Shown: positions 7,384-14,497 of the stretch, one piece after another
Layout of the letters: each line of letters begins with the position of its first letter
Position numbering within the stretch: position 1 is the first letter of the stretch
Assembly: GCA_913052275.1 (NCBI GenBank)
Contig: CAJXDX010000030.1
Location: forward strand, 1-14,577
Source of the DNA: an uncultured Pseudomonadota bacterium
GTDB taxonomy: Bacteria; SAR324; NAC60-12
Length of the DNA: 14,577 bases
Reading direction: 5' to 3'
Notes under the pieces: generated by a model
Told to the model about the DNA's origin: nothing
The model's input: the letters and a program-made list of their open reading frames with translations, nothing else
The model's database searches: none
Program-made: the position numbers and the translations under genes

Positions 7384-8778
7384 ATGCCAAAAACAATGTT
7401 TGAAAAAATCTGGAATGCCCATCTTGTTCATGAGCAGGAAGGGAACTCGATCGTTTATATAGACCGGCACCTGGTACATGAAGTAACTTCACCTCAGGCC
7501 TTTGATGGATTACGCATGTCCGGTCGGTCCGTGCTTCATCCAGAATTAACTTACGCGGTTCCTGATCATAACGTCCCCACCAAAAACCAGGACAAACCAA
7601 TTGAAGATCCAATTGCAGCACTGCAGGTAGAAACTTTGCGAAGCAACTGCAAAGAATTCGGAATAACACTCTTTGATTTGGGAGATGAACGTTCCGGAAT
7701 TGTGCATGTGATTGGTCCGGAGCAAGGACTGACGCTACCATGGTCAACTATAGTTTGCGGAGATTCTCACACCGCGACTCATGGAGCGTTTGGAGCTCTG
7801 GCTTTTGGAATTGGAACTTCTGAAGTAGAGCATGTGCTGGCCACGCAGACATTGCAGCAGAAGAAACCAAAAACCATGCTGGTTGAAGTTGAGGGCATGC
7901 TTCCAAATAATGTGACTCCAAAAGATATTATTCTTGCAATCATAGGCAAAATAGGAACTGCGGGGGGTACAGGTTACGTAATTGAGTATGCAGGAGATGC
8001 AATTCGATGCATGTCAATGGAAGGGCGCATGACCCTTTGCAATATGACAATAGAAGCAGGTGCGCGTGCAGGTATGGTCGCTCCTGATGAAACAACATTT
8101 GAATATCTTAAGGACAGGCCGTTTTCTCCTAAAGGTGATGCTTTTGATGAGGCAGTTTCAGTGTGGAAGCAGCTGCCCACTGACGAAGATGCTGAATTTG
8201 ATCTTACGGTGAATATAAATGCAGAGGATGTATTGCCGCAGGTAACATGGGGAACAAGCCCGGGCATGGTAACAGATATCAACAGCAGAGTCCCTGACCC
8301 GGAGAAGATACAAAATCCTTCAGAGAGGAAATCTGTGGAAAAAGCCTTGAAATATATGGATCTCAAGGCAAACCTCCCTATCAAGGAAATCAGCATTGAT
8401 CGGGTGTTTATTGGTTCATGCACAAATTCACGCATAGAAGATCTTCGTTCTGTCGCGGAGTTTGTAAAAGGCCGCAAAGTAAGCGAAGACGTCTCTGCCA
8501 TGATTGTCCCTGGAAGCGGTTTGATCAAGCAACAGGCAGAGCAGGAAGGACTGGATAAAATATTTATTGCAGCAGGCTTTGAATGGCGTCAGCCAGGATG
8601 TTCCATGTGCCTGGGGATGAATGATGATATACTGAAACCCGGCGAACGCTGTGCTTCAACAAGCAATAGAAACTTTGAAGGCCGCCAGGGTAAAGGAGGC
8701 CGTACGCATCTTGTCAGTCCGCTGATGGCAGCCGCGGCGGCCATTGCTGGACATTTTGTTGATCCACGCACTTACTAG
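7384..8778 (+). CDS. leuC: 3-isopropylmalate dehydratase large subunit
   Basis: LeuC with LeuD isomerises 2-isopropylmalate to 3-isopropylmalate in leucine synthesis, using a [4Fe-4S] cluster. The 464-residue protein matches the bacterial LeuC length. It starts MPKTMFEKIWNAHLV and shows DRHLVHEVTSPQAF, CGDSHTATHGAFG (near 125-137), and the cluster ligands Cys346 in IGSCTNSR and Cys406/Cys409 in PGCSMCLGMN. The C-terminal SNRNFEGRQGKGGRTHLVSP substrate loop is intact. A GTG lies directly before the chosen ATG, but MPKTMFEK is the normal N-terminus. leuD follows after 28 bases, giving a two-gene operon without leuA or leuB in the window. Confidence 0.97.
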   Translation: MPKTMFEKIWNAHLVHEQEGNSIVYIDRHLVHEVTSPQAFDGLRMSGRSVLHPELTYAVPDHNVPTKNQDKPIEDPIAALQVETLRSNCKEFGITLFDLGDERSGIVHVIGPEQGLTLPWSTIVCGDSHTATHGAFGALAFGIGTSEVEHVLATQTLQQKKPKTMLVEVEGMLPNNVTPKDIILAIIGKIGTAGGTGYVIEYAGDAIRCMSMEGRMTLCNMTIEAGARAGMVAPDETTFEYLKDRPFSPKGDAFDEAVSVWKQLPTDEDAEFDLTVNINAEDVLPQVTWGTSPGMVTDINSRVPDPEKIQNPSERKSVEKALKYMDLKANLPIKEISIDRVFIGSCTNSRIEDLRSVAEFVKGRKVSEDVSAMIVPGSGLIKQQAEQEGLDKIFIAAGFEWRQPGCSMCLGMNDDILKPGERCASTSNRNFEGRQGKGGRTHLVSPLMAAAAAIAGHFVDPRTY

Positions 8779-8806
8779 ATCTATATTAATAATATAAATT
8801 TTTAAA

Positions 8807-9430
8807 ATGGAAGCATTTGAAACTCTTTCTGGAAAAGCTGTGCCGCTTGATATAATAAATGTGGATACAGACCAGATTATTCCAAAACAATTTTTAAAAA
8901 AAATAGATCGTGCTGGATTTGGTGTTCATCTGTTTCATGACTGGCGTTACCTGGATGACGCAGGTACTGAGCAGAATCCTGAGTTTGTACTCAATATTCA
9001 GCGTTATCAAGGTTCAAAAATTTTGCTGACTCGGGATAATTTCGGCTGTGGATCAAGCCGTGAACATGCTCCCTGGGCTTTGCATGATTACGGCTTCAGG
9101 TGTATTATTGCTTCCAGTTTTGCTGATATTTTTTATAACAATTGCAGGAAAAACGGAATTTTGGCTGTTGTACTTCAGGATGATGAAATACAGGCCTTGT
9201 TTGAGGAAGTTGAAGCAAATGAAGGATGCTTGCTGTCAGTGGACCTTCCCCGGCAGAATGTAACCACTCCTGAGGGCAATGAGTTCTCTTTCGAGATTGA
9301 TTCGTTCGCAAAAAACTGTCTGCTTAAAGGACTGGACGATATCGGCTGGACTCTGCAGTTTGAAGATAAAATTCAGAGTTATGAAAAGCAGGCCAGGAGC
9401 GAAAAACCATGGTTATTCATTAGCGAATAA
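8807..9430 (+). CDS. leuD: 3-isopropylmalate dehydratase small subunit
   Basis: This is the swivelling-domain partner of LeuC. The 207-residue protein has the NVDTDQIIPKQFL motif (18-30), the substrate-recognising YLDDAG region, and DNFGCGSSREHAPWAL (77-92), whose Arg85 lies in the active-site loop. The end NDIGWTL-like stretch (here DDIGWTLQFEDKI) is typical. The length is normal for the family. It is separated from leuC by a 28-base AT-rich spacer without a clear Shine-Dalgarno, so re-initiation or a SD-independent start is likely. No strong terminator follows. Confidence 0.97.
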   Translation: MEAFETLSGKAVPLDIINVDTDQIIPKQFLKKIDRAGFGVHLFHDWRYLDDAGTEQNPEFVLNIQRYQGSKILLTRDNFGCGSSREHAPWALHDYGFRCIIASSFADIFYNNCRKNGILAVVLQDDEIQALFEEVEANEGCLLSVDLPRQNVTTPEGNEFSFEIDSFAKNCLLKGLDDIGWTLQFEDKIQSYEKQARSEKPWLFISE

Positions 9431-9577
9431 TTTTTTATTCTGCACACTCCTTCAAATAAAAACCTCCCGTACAAATTCAATAGATCTCTGGCTCCCTTCA
9501 GGTTATATTTCCTAATAATTGGGCAAATTTCAGATCATCTTTGATACTGATAACCCCATTTCACTCCATTTTTTGAA

Positions 9578-9601
9578 AAAACAATCTACCACAATTGTTT
9601 T
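9578..9601. repeat. Inverted repeat AAAACAAT-N8-ATTGTTTT
   Basis: Perfect eight-base arms at 9578-9585 and 9594-9601 flank an eight-base loop. It lies 150 bases after leuD. As an RNA hairpin it would be weak and AT-rich, so it is a poor terminator; it could be a protein binding site. Confidence 0.35.
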
Positions 9602-9792
9602 ATCCTTGCCCTGAAAATGCCGGCGCAGGACAAAAGATAGTATTTCCACATGCGAAAAAATCTCTCGTCGTAATCGTCTTTAATATATTTCCAGTTTTCT
9701 TATTTTCAAGCATTGTAGACTGTGGTTTTTGAGTACTAATTGCGGGTCGGCCAACAAACCGTGTGTGCCTGCTTTTGCTTATATTTTGTGTA

Positions 9793-9809
9793 TTTGCTAT
9801 AGTAGCAAA
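9793..9809. repeat. Inverted repeat TTTGCTA-TAG-TAGCAAA overlapping a promoter-like site
   Basis: The seven-base arms (9793-9799 and 9803-9809) are perfect complements around a three-base centre. The centre forms part of a TATAGT -10-like box with a 17-base gap to TTGCTT. This is the geometry of an operator over a promoter, but only by eye. Confidence 0.35.
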
Positions 9810-9934
9810 ATAGATGGTGAATGAGTAATTACCAAAGACCGACTGCAAAAATTTACTTTATAAAAAAGATCAAATATACATGATAAAGCAAAAAATTCCC
9901 TGTTATTGCATATATTCATTATTCCATATCTGAT

Positions 9935-9965
9935 CTCAGTATTATTCATAAGTAAACTCAGTATT
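9935..9965 (+). repeat. Direct repeat CTCAGTATT just before the barrel lipoprotein gene
   Basis: Two identical nine-base copies, at 9935-9943 and 9957-9965, are 22 bases apart, close to two turns of the helix. The second copy ends two bases before the ATG at 9968, where a Shine-Dalgarno would be expected but is absent. Confidence 0.3.
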
Positions 9966-9967
9966 TG

Positions 9968-10594
9968 ATGAAAGTTTTTTGCCGATCTATCCTGATATTT
10001 TTTTCTGCAGTATTGTTCTGTGCCTGCGGTCGTTCTGATTTAATTCGTATACGCATGCTGGCACCGGTTATTGAAGCCAAAAAGGATCACTCCATTTTAA
10101 CCGATACAAAAGAATCTTCTACACCCTCATATACCAATACATCAAACGGCGGCAGTTTATATTTTTTATTAAAAAGTATCGGATTAGGATATACTACAGT
10201 TACAACTAAATTTGAAAAGACAGGTACAAATCTTAAGGAGACAACAACTCTTAAAACAAATTTCTATGATCTGGCTTTTGGATTAGGTGAAAACTACTCA
10301 TTTATGTGGGGTGCCGGAGTTCTTTCTGGCTTAGAGCATGAAAGGTATTTGGAATATACTGATAAAGGAAAAGATCAGCTCTGGGTGAACAGTGATCCCG
10401 TAGGACATTCTTTATTTTTTATGCTGGCTCACCATGGATTTGGTTTTGAAACACTGCTGGGCTATCGAATGAACTTCATAAAGACAGACGTTAGCTATAA
10501 AGATAGCATTATTCCTTCAGACGTTAGCTATGAAGATACTAACATAAGTATAACAACCGCCCAGGTGCAACTGGGAATAGGAGTTACTTTCTGA
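9968..10594 (+). CDS. Putative outer-membrane beta-barrel-like lipoprotein
   Basis: I do not recognise a named family. The 208-residue protein has a basic N-terminus, a hydrophobic stretch and a likely lipidation cysteine (AVLFCAC, Cys20; -3 is Phe, so the lipobox is imperfect). The rest is rich in alternating polar and hydrophobic strands with Tyr/Gly/Phe, such as SLYFLLKSIGLGYTTVTTKF and NFYDLAFGLGENYSFMWGAG. It ends in GIGVTF, the terminal-Phe pattern of outer-membrane barrels. A 33-base offset repeat encodes DVSYKD and DVSYED near residues 174-190. The ATG at 9968 is preferred over a TTG one codon earlier. It probably forms an operon with the Kelch lipoprotein 21 bases downstream. Confidence 0.65.
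   Translation: MKVFCRSILIFFSAVLFCACGRSDLIRIRMLAPVIEAKKDHSILTDTKESSTPSYTNTSNGGSLYFLLKSIGLGYTTVTTKFEKTGTNLKETTTLKTNFYDLAFGLGENYSFMWGAGVLSGLEHERYLEYTDKGKDQLWVNSDPVGHSLFFMLAHHGFGFETLLGYRMNFIKTDVSYKDSIIPSDVSYEDTNISITTAQVQLGIGVTF
10485..10538 (+). repeat. Direct repeat inside the barrel lipoprotein gene
   Basis: Two 21-base copies (10485-10505 and 10518-10538) differ at one position and are offset by 33 bases. They duplicate the DVSY(K/E)D segment in frame, probably in an extracellular loop. Confidence 0.7.
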
Positions 10595-10604
10595 ATTTAG
10601 TGAT

Positions 10605-10611
10605 GAGGAGG
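10605..10611 (+). promoter_or_regulatory. Strong ribosome binding site for a GTG start
   Basis: GAGGAGG ends four bases before the GTG at 10616. It decides the start of the Kelch lipoprotein despite the non-ATG codon. Confidence 0.75.
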
Positions 10612-10615
10612 TTTT

Positions 10616-11989
10616 GTGGAACGAAAGTCACGCAAAATCTGGGTCCGGTTTTTTACTCTGCTGTGTTTACTTACTCTTTCCGTTTCCTGTTCGAGCAGCG
10701 ACGATGAGGAAGAATCGACTGACACTGCCGGTACTGACACATCCGCGCCAACTGTAACCGCTGTTTCTCCAGAAGATGGTGCTGCTGATGTTTCAGTCAG
10801 CAGTACAATCTCGGTCACTTTCAGCAAGTCTATTGAACCGGTATATGCCACAACTTCTTCAAGTGAAGTCTGCAGCGGTACCATGCAGATTTCCACGGAC
10901 AGCTTCAACAGCTGTATCCCTGCTGTTGTCACATACGATACTTCCCGCAGAACATACACCCTGACTGCAGGTTCCAGTTCCGTTTCACGAGAACTGGCTT
11001 CCTTAACAAAGCATCAACTGAAAGTTACTACCGGCATTAAAGATTATTTCGGCAAAGCGCTGGCTGAAGATTATACATCGTCAGGATTTACTACTGTCTC
11101 TGTCTGTTCCTCCGGATGCACCTGGACGGACGCTGGAGCATCAGGTCTTACTGCAGGTATCGGGCACGCCCTTGTTTTTCATCAAGGCAAACTTTGGGTT
11201 ACGGGGGGAGGAAACGGGAGTTCTGTGTACAGCAAAGTCTATTATTCCTCGGATGGAGCAAGTTGGACTGATGCAAGCGCCACTGGAAGCTGGAGCGGAC
11301 GCAACCATCATGCAGCGACAGCATTTGACGGAAAGCTGTGGGTTGCCGGAGGAGGCAGCAACGGTTCAAGTCTGCTGAATGATGTTTTAAGGTCCAGTGA
11401 CGGCAAGACATGGACGCAGGTCACCAGTTCCGCGGCATGGACACCCAGACATAAGCATTCCCTGCTGGTTTTCAATAACAAGCTATATCTGCTTGGTGGA
11501 ATTGACAACAGCACCTCATACATGAATGATATCTGGTCTTCAAGTGACGGCGAAACATGGACGCAGGTCACCGATAATGCCTCCTGGTCAAAACGCTATG
11601 GACATGCAGCAGCAGTGTTCAATAACAAAATCTGGATTATGGGCGGTGACAACGGCAGTTTGCTGAGTGATGTATGGTATTCAAGCAATGACAACGCCTC
11701 TTCCTGGACACAAGCCTCCACATCAGGCTCCATGTGGTCAGCACGCTCCGGGCACACTGCAGTCGTTTTCGATGGGAAATTGTGGGTGTTTGGTGGAAAC
11801 GCGGGCAGCGGGTCTTTAAACTCCTGGAGTTCTACAGACGGCAGTGTATGGTCAGATGCAGGTGCAATAGCAAATGAAACTTCAAGGAGTGGAATGGGGT
11901 GGGCAGTAATGGGCAATCGTCTTTATATCTCGGGTGGATATATTGGTAACAACACCTACAAGGATGATGTTAAAAAATACGGTCCTTAG
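10616..11989 (+). CDS. Lipoprotein with Ig-like domain and six-bladed Kelch-type propeller
   Basis: This is a predicted surface or periplasmic lipoprotein of 457 residues; its ligand is unknown. A basic, hydrophobic signal peptide leads to Cys25 in LSVSC (-3 is Ser, so the lipobox is not ideal). A Ser/Asp/Glu linker follows. Residues about 43-160 resemble a bacterial SbsA-type Ig-like domain (SAPTVTAVSPEDGAADVSVS, VTFSKSI), with Cys86/Cys100 able to form a disulphide. From Cys168 on there are six Kelch-like repeats of about 48 residues, each with H-x-A-x-x-(V/A)F-x-x-K-(L/I)-(W/Y)-(V/L/I)-x-GG and then SS-x-x-x-x-W-T. The sixth repeat lacks its last WT strand, and CTWTDAGAS at the start could supply it, closing a six-bladed propeller. 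Start choice rests on the strong ribosome binding site before GTG. Confidence 0.85.
   Translation: MERKSRKIWVRFFTLLCLLTLSVSCSSSDDEEESTDTAGTDTSAPTVTAVSPEDGAADVSVSSTISVTFSKSIEPVYATTSSSEVCSGTMQISTDSFNSCIPAVVTYDTSRRTYTLTAGSSSVSRELASLTKHQLKVTTGIKDYFGKALAEDYTSSGFTTVSVCSSGCTWTDAGASGLTAGIGHALVFHQGKLWVTGGGNGSSVYSKVYYSSDGASWTDASATGSWSGRNHHAATAFDGKLWVAGGGSNGSSLLNDVLRSSDGKTWTQVTSSAAWTPRHKHSLLVFNNKLYLLGGIDNSTSYMNDIWSSSDGETWTQVTDNASWSKRYGHAAAVFNNKIWIMGGDNGSLLSDVWYSSNDNASSWTQASTSGSMWSARSGHTAVVFDGKLWVFGGNAGSGSLNSWSSTDGSVWSDAGAIANETSRSGMGWAVMGNRLYISGGYIGNNTYKDDVKKYGP
11408..11628 (+). repeat. 147-base spaced blade duplication in the Kelch gene
   Basis: An identical 18-base block lies at 11408-11425 and 11555-11572, and TTCAATAACAA lies at 11471-11481 and 11618-11628. 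Both pairs are offset by exactly 147 bases, or 49 codons, one blade. This indicates fairly recent duplication or gene conversion between neighbouring blades. Confidence 0.75.
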
Positions 11990-12049
11990 TCCAGGAGTAA
12001 TACTTTTTGCAGATAACTGATCACATAAAATTGAATCAGGGAATTATTT

Positions 12050-12063
12050 GCTCTCAAAAGAGC
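12050..12063. terminator. Short hairpin between convergent genes
   Basis: GCTCT-CAAA-AGAGC forms a perfect five-base-pair stem with a four-base loop, between the ends of the Kelch gene and aroA. It has no clear U-run on either strand, so it is at best a weak bidirectional terminator. Confidence 0.3.
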
Positions 12064-12083
12064 TTACGTGACTTGCCGGAGTT

Positions 12084-13367
12084 TCAGGAACATAATCCAG
12101 AAAAAACCTCGAAATATTCCGGAAATGTTTTACTGACACATCCGGGATCATTGATGGTCACAGAAGCATCTCCGCATGCAGCCAGTGAAAAAGCCATGGC
12201 CATCCGGTGATCTTCGTAGGTGTCTATTTCTGCATTCTGAATTTTTTTCGGGGGATTTATAACCAGGTAATCTTCTCCTTCCTCAACTTCTGCGCCCAGT
12301 TTTCGCAGTTCAGTAGAAACAGCTTTTAGTCTTTCCGTTTCCTTAACCCTCCAGTTATGGATGTTGCGAATTGCGGTTTGTCCGGAAGCAAAGAGCGCGG
12401 CAACTGCTAATGTCATGGCCGCATCCGGCATCATGTTCATGTCCACATCAATGCCATTAAGTGATGATCCGCTGACTGTAATCTCCATTTCACTCCATTT
12501 AACATTTGTACCCATTTTTTCCAGCACTTCAGCAAAGCGGGAGTCACCCTGCAGGCTTTCAGTGCCGCAGCCTTTGACGGTCACGGGACCACCGGTGATT
12601 GCTGCACCCGCTAAAAAATAAGAGGCGGAAGACGCATCACCTTCCACGTAAATCTTCCCGGGGGAGCTGTATGGCATGCTGGGAACACGGAAATGCTTAA
12701 ATTTATCATTCTCCACTGACACGCCGAAGCGCAGCATCAATTGAAGAGTCATTTCCACGTAAGGCACAGAAACAAGTTTGTCTGTGATTTCTATCTGTAC
12801 CTCTGTTTTGGCGTAAGGAGCAGCCATTAGAATGGCACTCAGGTATTGGCTGCTGATTGCGCCGCTCAGACGAGTGGTTCCTCCTGGTAATCCGTTGGCG
12901 ATCACTTCAACTGGAGGAGAATCCGTGCCGTTGATGCAGCTGACATCCGCACCAAGCTGCTTTAGTCCGTTTACCAGGTCTATGATGGGCCTTTCGCGCA
13001 TACGCTGCACACCATCCAGTACAAAACGTCCCTGTCCAAGGGTCAATGCCGCGGTCAAAGGACGTATGGCAGTCCCGGCATTCCCAAGCATTAAAGTAGC
13101 TTCAGTAACCGGGATTGTCCCGGATGTTCCTTTAACAGAAATCCTGTTTTGATTGCGATCCTCCAGCACCTCCACTCCAAGCGTGTTAAGGGCTTCCACC
13201 ATCCGGCGAGTGTCATCGCTATCCAGCAGATTATGAATTTCAGTATGCCCCTCAGCAAGCATGCTCAGCAGCAGGATGCGGTTGGAAAGGCTCTTTGAGC
13301 CGGGAAGATCAACTGTGCCGGAAATATTCTTAATTGGGGACAGGGTGAGTTTGTCCGGGAAACTCAT
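12084..13367 (-). CDS. aroA: 3-phosphoshikimate 1-carboxyvinyltransferase (EPSP synthase)
   Basis: AroA joins shikimate-3-phosphate and phosphoenolpyruvate in the sixth step of the shikimate pathway. The 427-residue protein has the usual length. It shows LPGSKSLSNR (21-30; Lys25, Arg30), LGNAGTAIRPL (94-104), DGVQRMRERPI, MMPDAAMT with the catalytic Asp, NWRVKETERL, and DHRMAMAF near the end. The LGNAGTA-x-RP and QRMRERP forms are those of the class I, E. coli-like enzymes, with Gly98 and Pro103 unchanged. The start ATG overlaps the lipA stop as ATGA, so it is probably translated with lipA. Confidence 0.97.
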   Translation of the reverse strand: MSFPDKLTLSPIKNISGTVDLPGSKSLSNRILLLSMLAEGHTEIHNLLDSDDTRRMVEALNTLGVEVLEDRNQNRISVKGTSGTIPVTEATLMLGNAGTAIRPLTAALTLGQGRFVLDGVQRMRERPIIDLVNGLKQLGADVSCINGTDSPPVEVIANGLPGGTTRLSGAISSQYLSAILMAAPYAKTEVQIEITDKLVSVPYVEMTLQLMLRFGVSVENDKFKHFRVPSMPYSSPGKIYVEGDASSASYFLAGAAITGGPVTVKGCGTESLQGDSRFAEVLEKMGTNVKWSEMEITVSGSSLNGIDVDMNMMPDAAMTLAVAALFASGQTAIRNIHNWRVKETERLKAVSTELRKLGAEVEEGEDYLVINPPKKIQNAEIDTYEDHRMAMAFSLAACGDASVTINDPGCVSKTFPEYFEVFSGLCS

Positions 13368-14263
13368 GCAGTTCCCCGGATCTTTCGTTCGATGTAAAAC
13401 TCTGCGGCTTTATAGGAACTGCGTACCAGCGGCCCGGAGGCTACATAGTCAAAACCCATTTTATCTCCAATCTGACCCAGTTCGTTGAATTCGTCCGGAT
13501 GAAGGAATTTCAGGACTTTCAGGTGTTTCCTGGTGGGCTGAAGATATTGACCGATGGTCAGGAAATCAACTCCTGCATCACGCATGTCATCCATTGCCTG
13601 CAGTATTTCCCTGCGGCTTTCTCCCAGTCCGAGCATCAGTGAAGACTTGGTATATCCTTCCGGACAATTAGTCTTGAGGTAGCGCAAAACTTCCAGCGAC
13701 TGGTCATAATCCGCACGATAATCCCTGACCTCAGGCGTAAGTCTGCGGACTGTTTCAAGATTGTGCGCCAGAACCGCAGGCGAGGCATCAATAATCTGCT
13801 GAACTAATTCTATCTCACCACGGAAATCAGGCATCAGCATTTCAATCAGCAACCTGGGGGATGTCCTTTGAGTTGCCTTGATGCAGCGTGCAATGTGAGA
13901 GGCTCCCTGGTCCGGAAGATCGTCACGGTTCACAGTGGTCAGAACCACGTAATTTAAATTCATTTTTTTAATCGTGCCTGCAAGCTTGGAAGGTTCATCA
14001 GCATCAAGCGCAGGGGGATATTTTGCAGACTTGACTGCGCAGAAGCGGCAGCCTCGTGTGCAGGTATCACCCATCAACATGAAAGTGGCGGTGCCACCGT
14101 TCCAGCATTCACCGATGTTCGGGCAATTTGCCTCCTCACAAACGGTACTCAAATTTAGTCTTGTGGAGCGGCTCTTTATCCATGAGTAACGATCTCCTCC
14201 TGGAAAGGGGACTTTGAGCCAGGGAGGTTTTTTTGAGTAGTGCTTTGCAGGCACGGTGGTCAT
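13364..14263 (-). CDS. lipA: Lipoyl synthase (radical SAM)
   Basis: LipA inserts two sulphur atoms into octanoyl groups carried on lipoyl domains or GcvH, using S-adenosylmethionine and two [4Fe-4S] clusters. The 299-residue protein has the auxiliary-cluster cysteines in CEEANCPNIGEC (Cys42, Cys47, Cys53), the radical SAM motif CTRGCRFC (Cys68, Cys72, Cys75), and the C-terminal RSSYKAAEF that supplies the Ser ligand. Other conserved blocks include TTVNRDDLPDQGA and HNLETV. The length is normal. The ATG has an AGG about six bases upstream on the minus strand. aroA overlaps its stop; lipB is not in the window. Confidence 0.97.
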   Translation of the reverse strand: MTTVPAKHYSKKPPWLKVPFPGGDRYSWIKSRSTRLNLSTVCEEANCPNIGECWNGGTATFMLMGDTCTRGCRFCAVKSAKYPPALDADEPSKLAGTIKKMNLNYVVLTTVNRDDLPDQGASHIARCIKATQRTSPRLLIEMLMPDFRGEIELVQQIIDASPAVLAHNLETVRRLTPEVRDYRADYDQSLEVLRYLKTNCPEGYTKSSLMLGLGESRREILQAMDDMRDAGVDFLTIGQYLQPTRKHLKVLKFLHPDEFNELGQIGDKMGFDYVASGPLVRSSYKAAEFYIERKIRGTA

Positions 14264-14497
14264 AAATACCTATTGATCAGAAGAATCCGGAGGGTGTGCT
14301 CATTTGCAAACTACGACTGTCTCCGGTTTAGAATTTGAATTTTGCAGCTGCATTCTACCGCATAAAGTTTTTTAATGTGAAAAGTATTCCTACTAACTCA
14401 TTTAAAATCATTACATAATCTGTATTAAATTACTAATTATGTCAATTTTGATTCCCCACACGCAGTGTCTTGAAAAAGCTGGTTTCGTTAATAGTAC
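14264..14497. other. Spacer upstream of lipA
   Basis: No gene was seen. The stretch holds a promoter candidate and a perfect six-base inverted repeat, CCGGAG at 14287-14292 and CTCCGG at 14321-14326, that would lie in the lipA leader RNA. The 28-base loop makes the hairpin uncertain. Confidence 0.4.
14440..14445 (-). promoter_or_regulatory. Consensus -35 hexamer (TTGACA) upstream of lipA
   Basis: A perfect TTGACA reads on the minus strand about 180 bases before lipA and just after the end of the preceding gene. The best -10 candidate is a poor TACAGA at a 15-base gap, so only the -35 is convincing. Confidence 0.28.

Larger units (their letters stand above)
9431..9967. other. Gene-poor region between leuD and the lipoprotein pair
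   Basis: No convincing gene was found in these 537 bases. The longest frame (minus strand, 82 codons at 9600-9848) lacks a ribosome binding site and looks like chance. The region holds two perfect inverted repeats (9578-9601 and 9793-9809) and a direct repeat close to the next gene. A candidate plus-strand promoter, TTGCTT at 9775-9780 and TATAGT at 9798-9803 with a 17-base gap, overlaps the second inverted repeat. Confidence 0.45.

Noticed and set aside
7186..7479. Minus-strand frame of 97 codons over the fliG-leuC spacer
   Set aside because: It overlaps the leuC start and has no coding features or start signal.
8807..9600. Transcription terminator after leuD
   Set aside because: The only nearby hairpin (9578-9601) is AT-rich and 150 bases away, so it was listed only as a repeat.
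9600..9848. Minus-strand frame of 82 codons between leuD and the lipoprotein gene
   Set aside because: It has no ribosome binding site, an unstructured composition and no recognisable motif; it is likely chance in non-coding DNA.
12007..12210. Plus-strand frame of 67 codons after the Kelch gene
   Set aside because: More than half of it lies over the 3' end of aroA on the other strand, and its residues look like a shadow translation.
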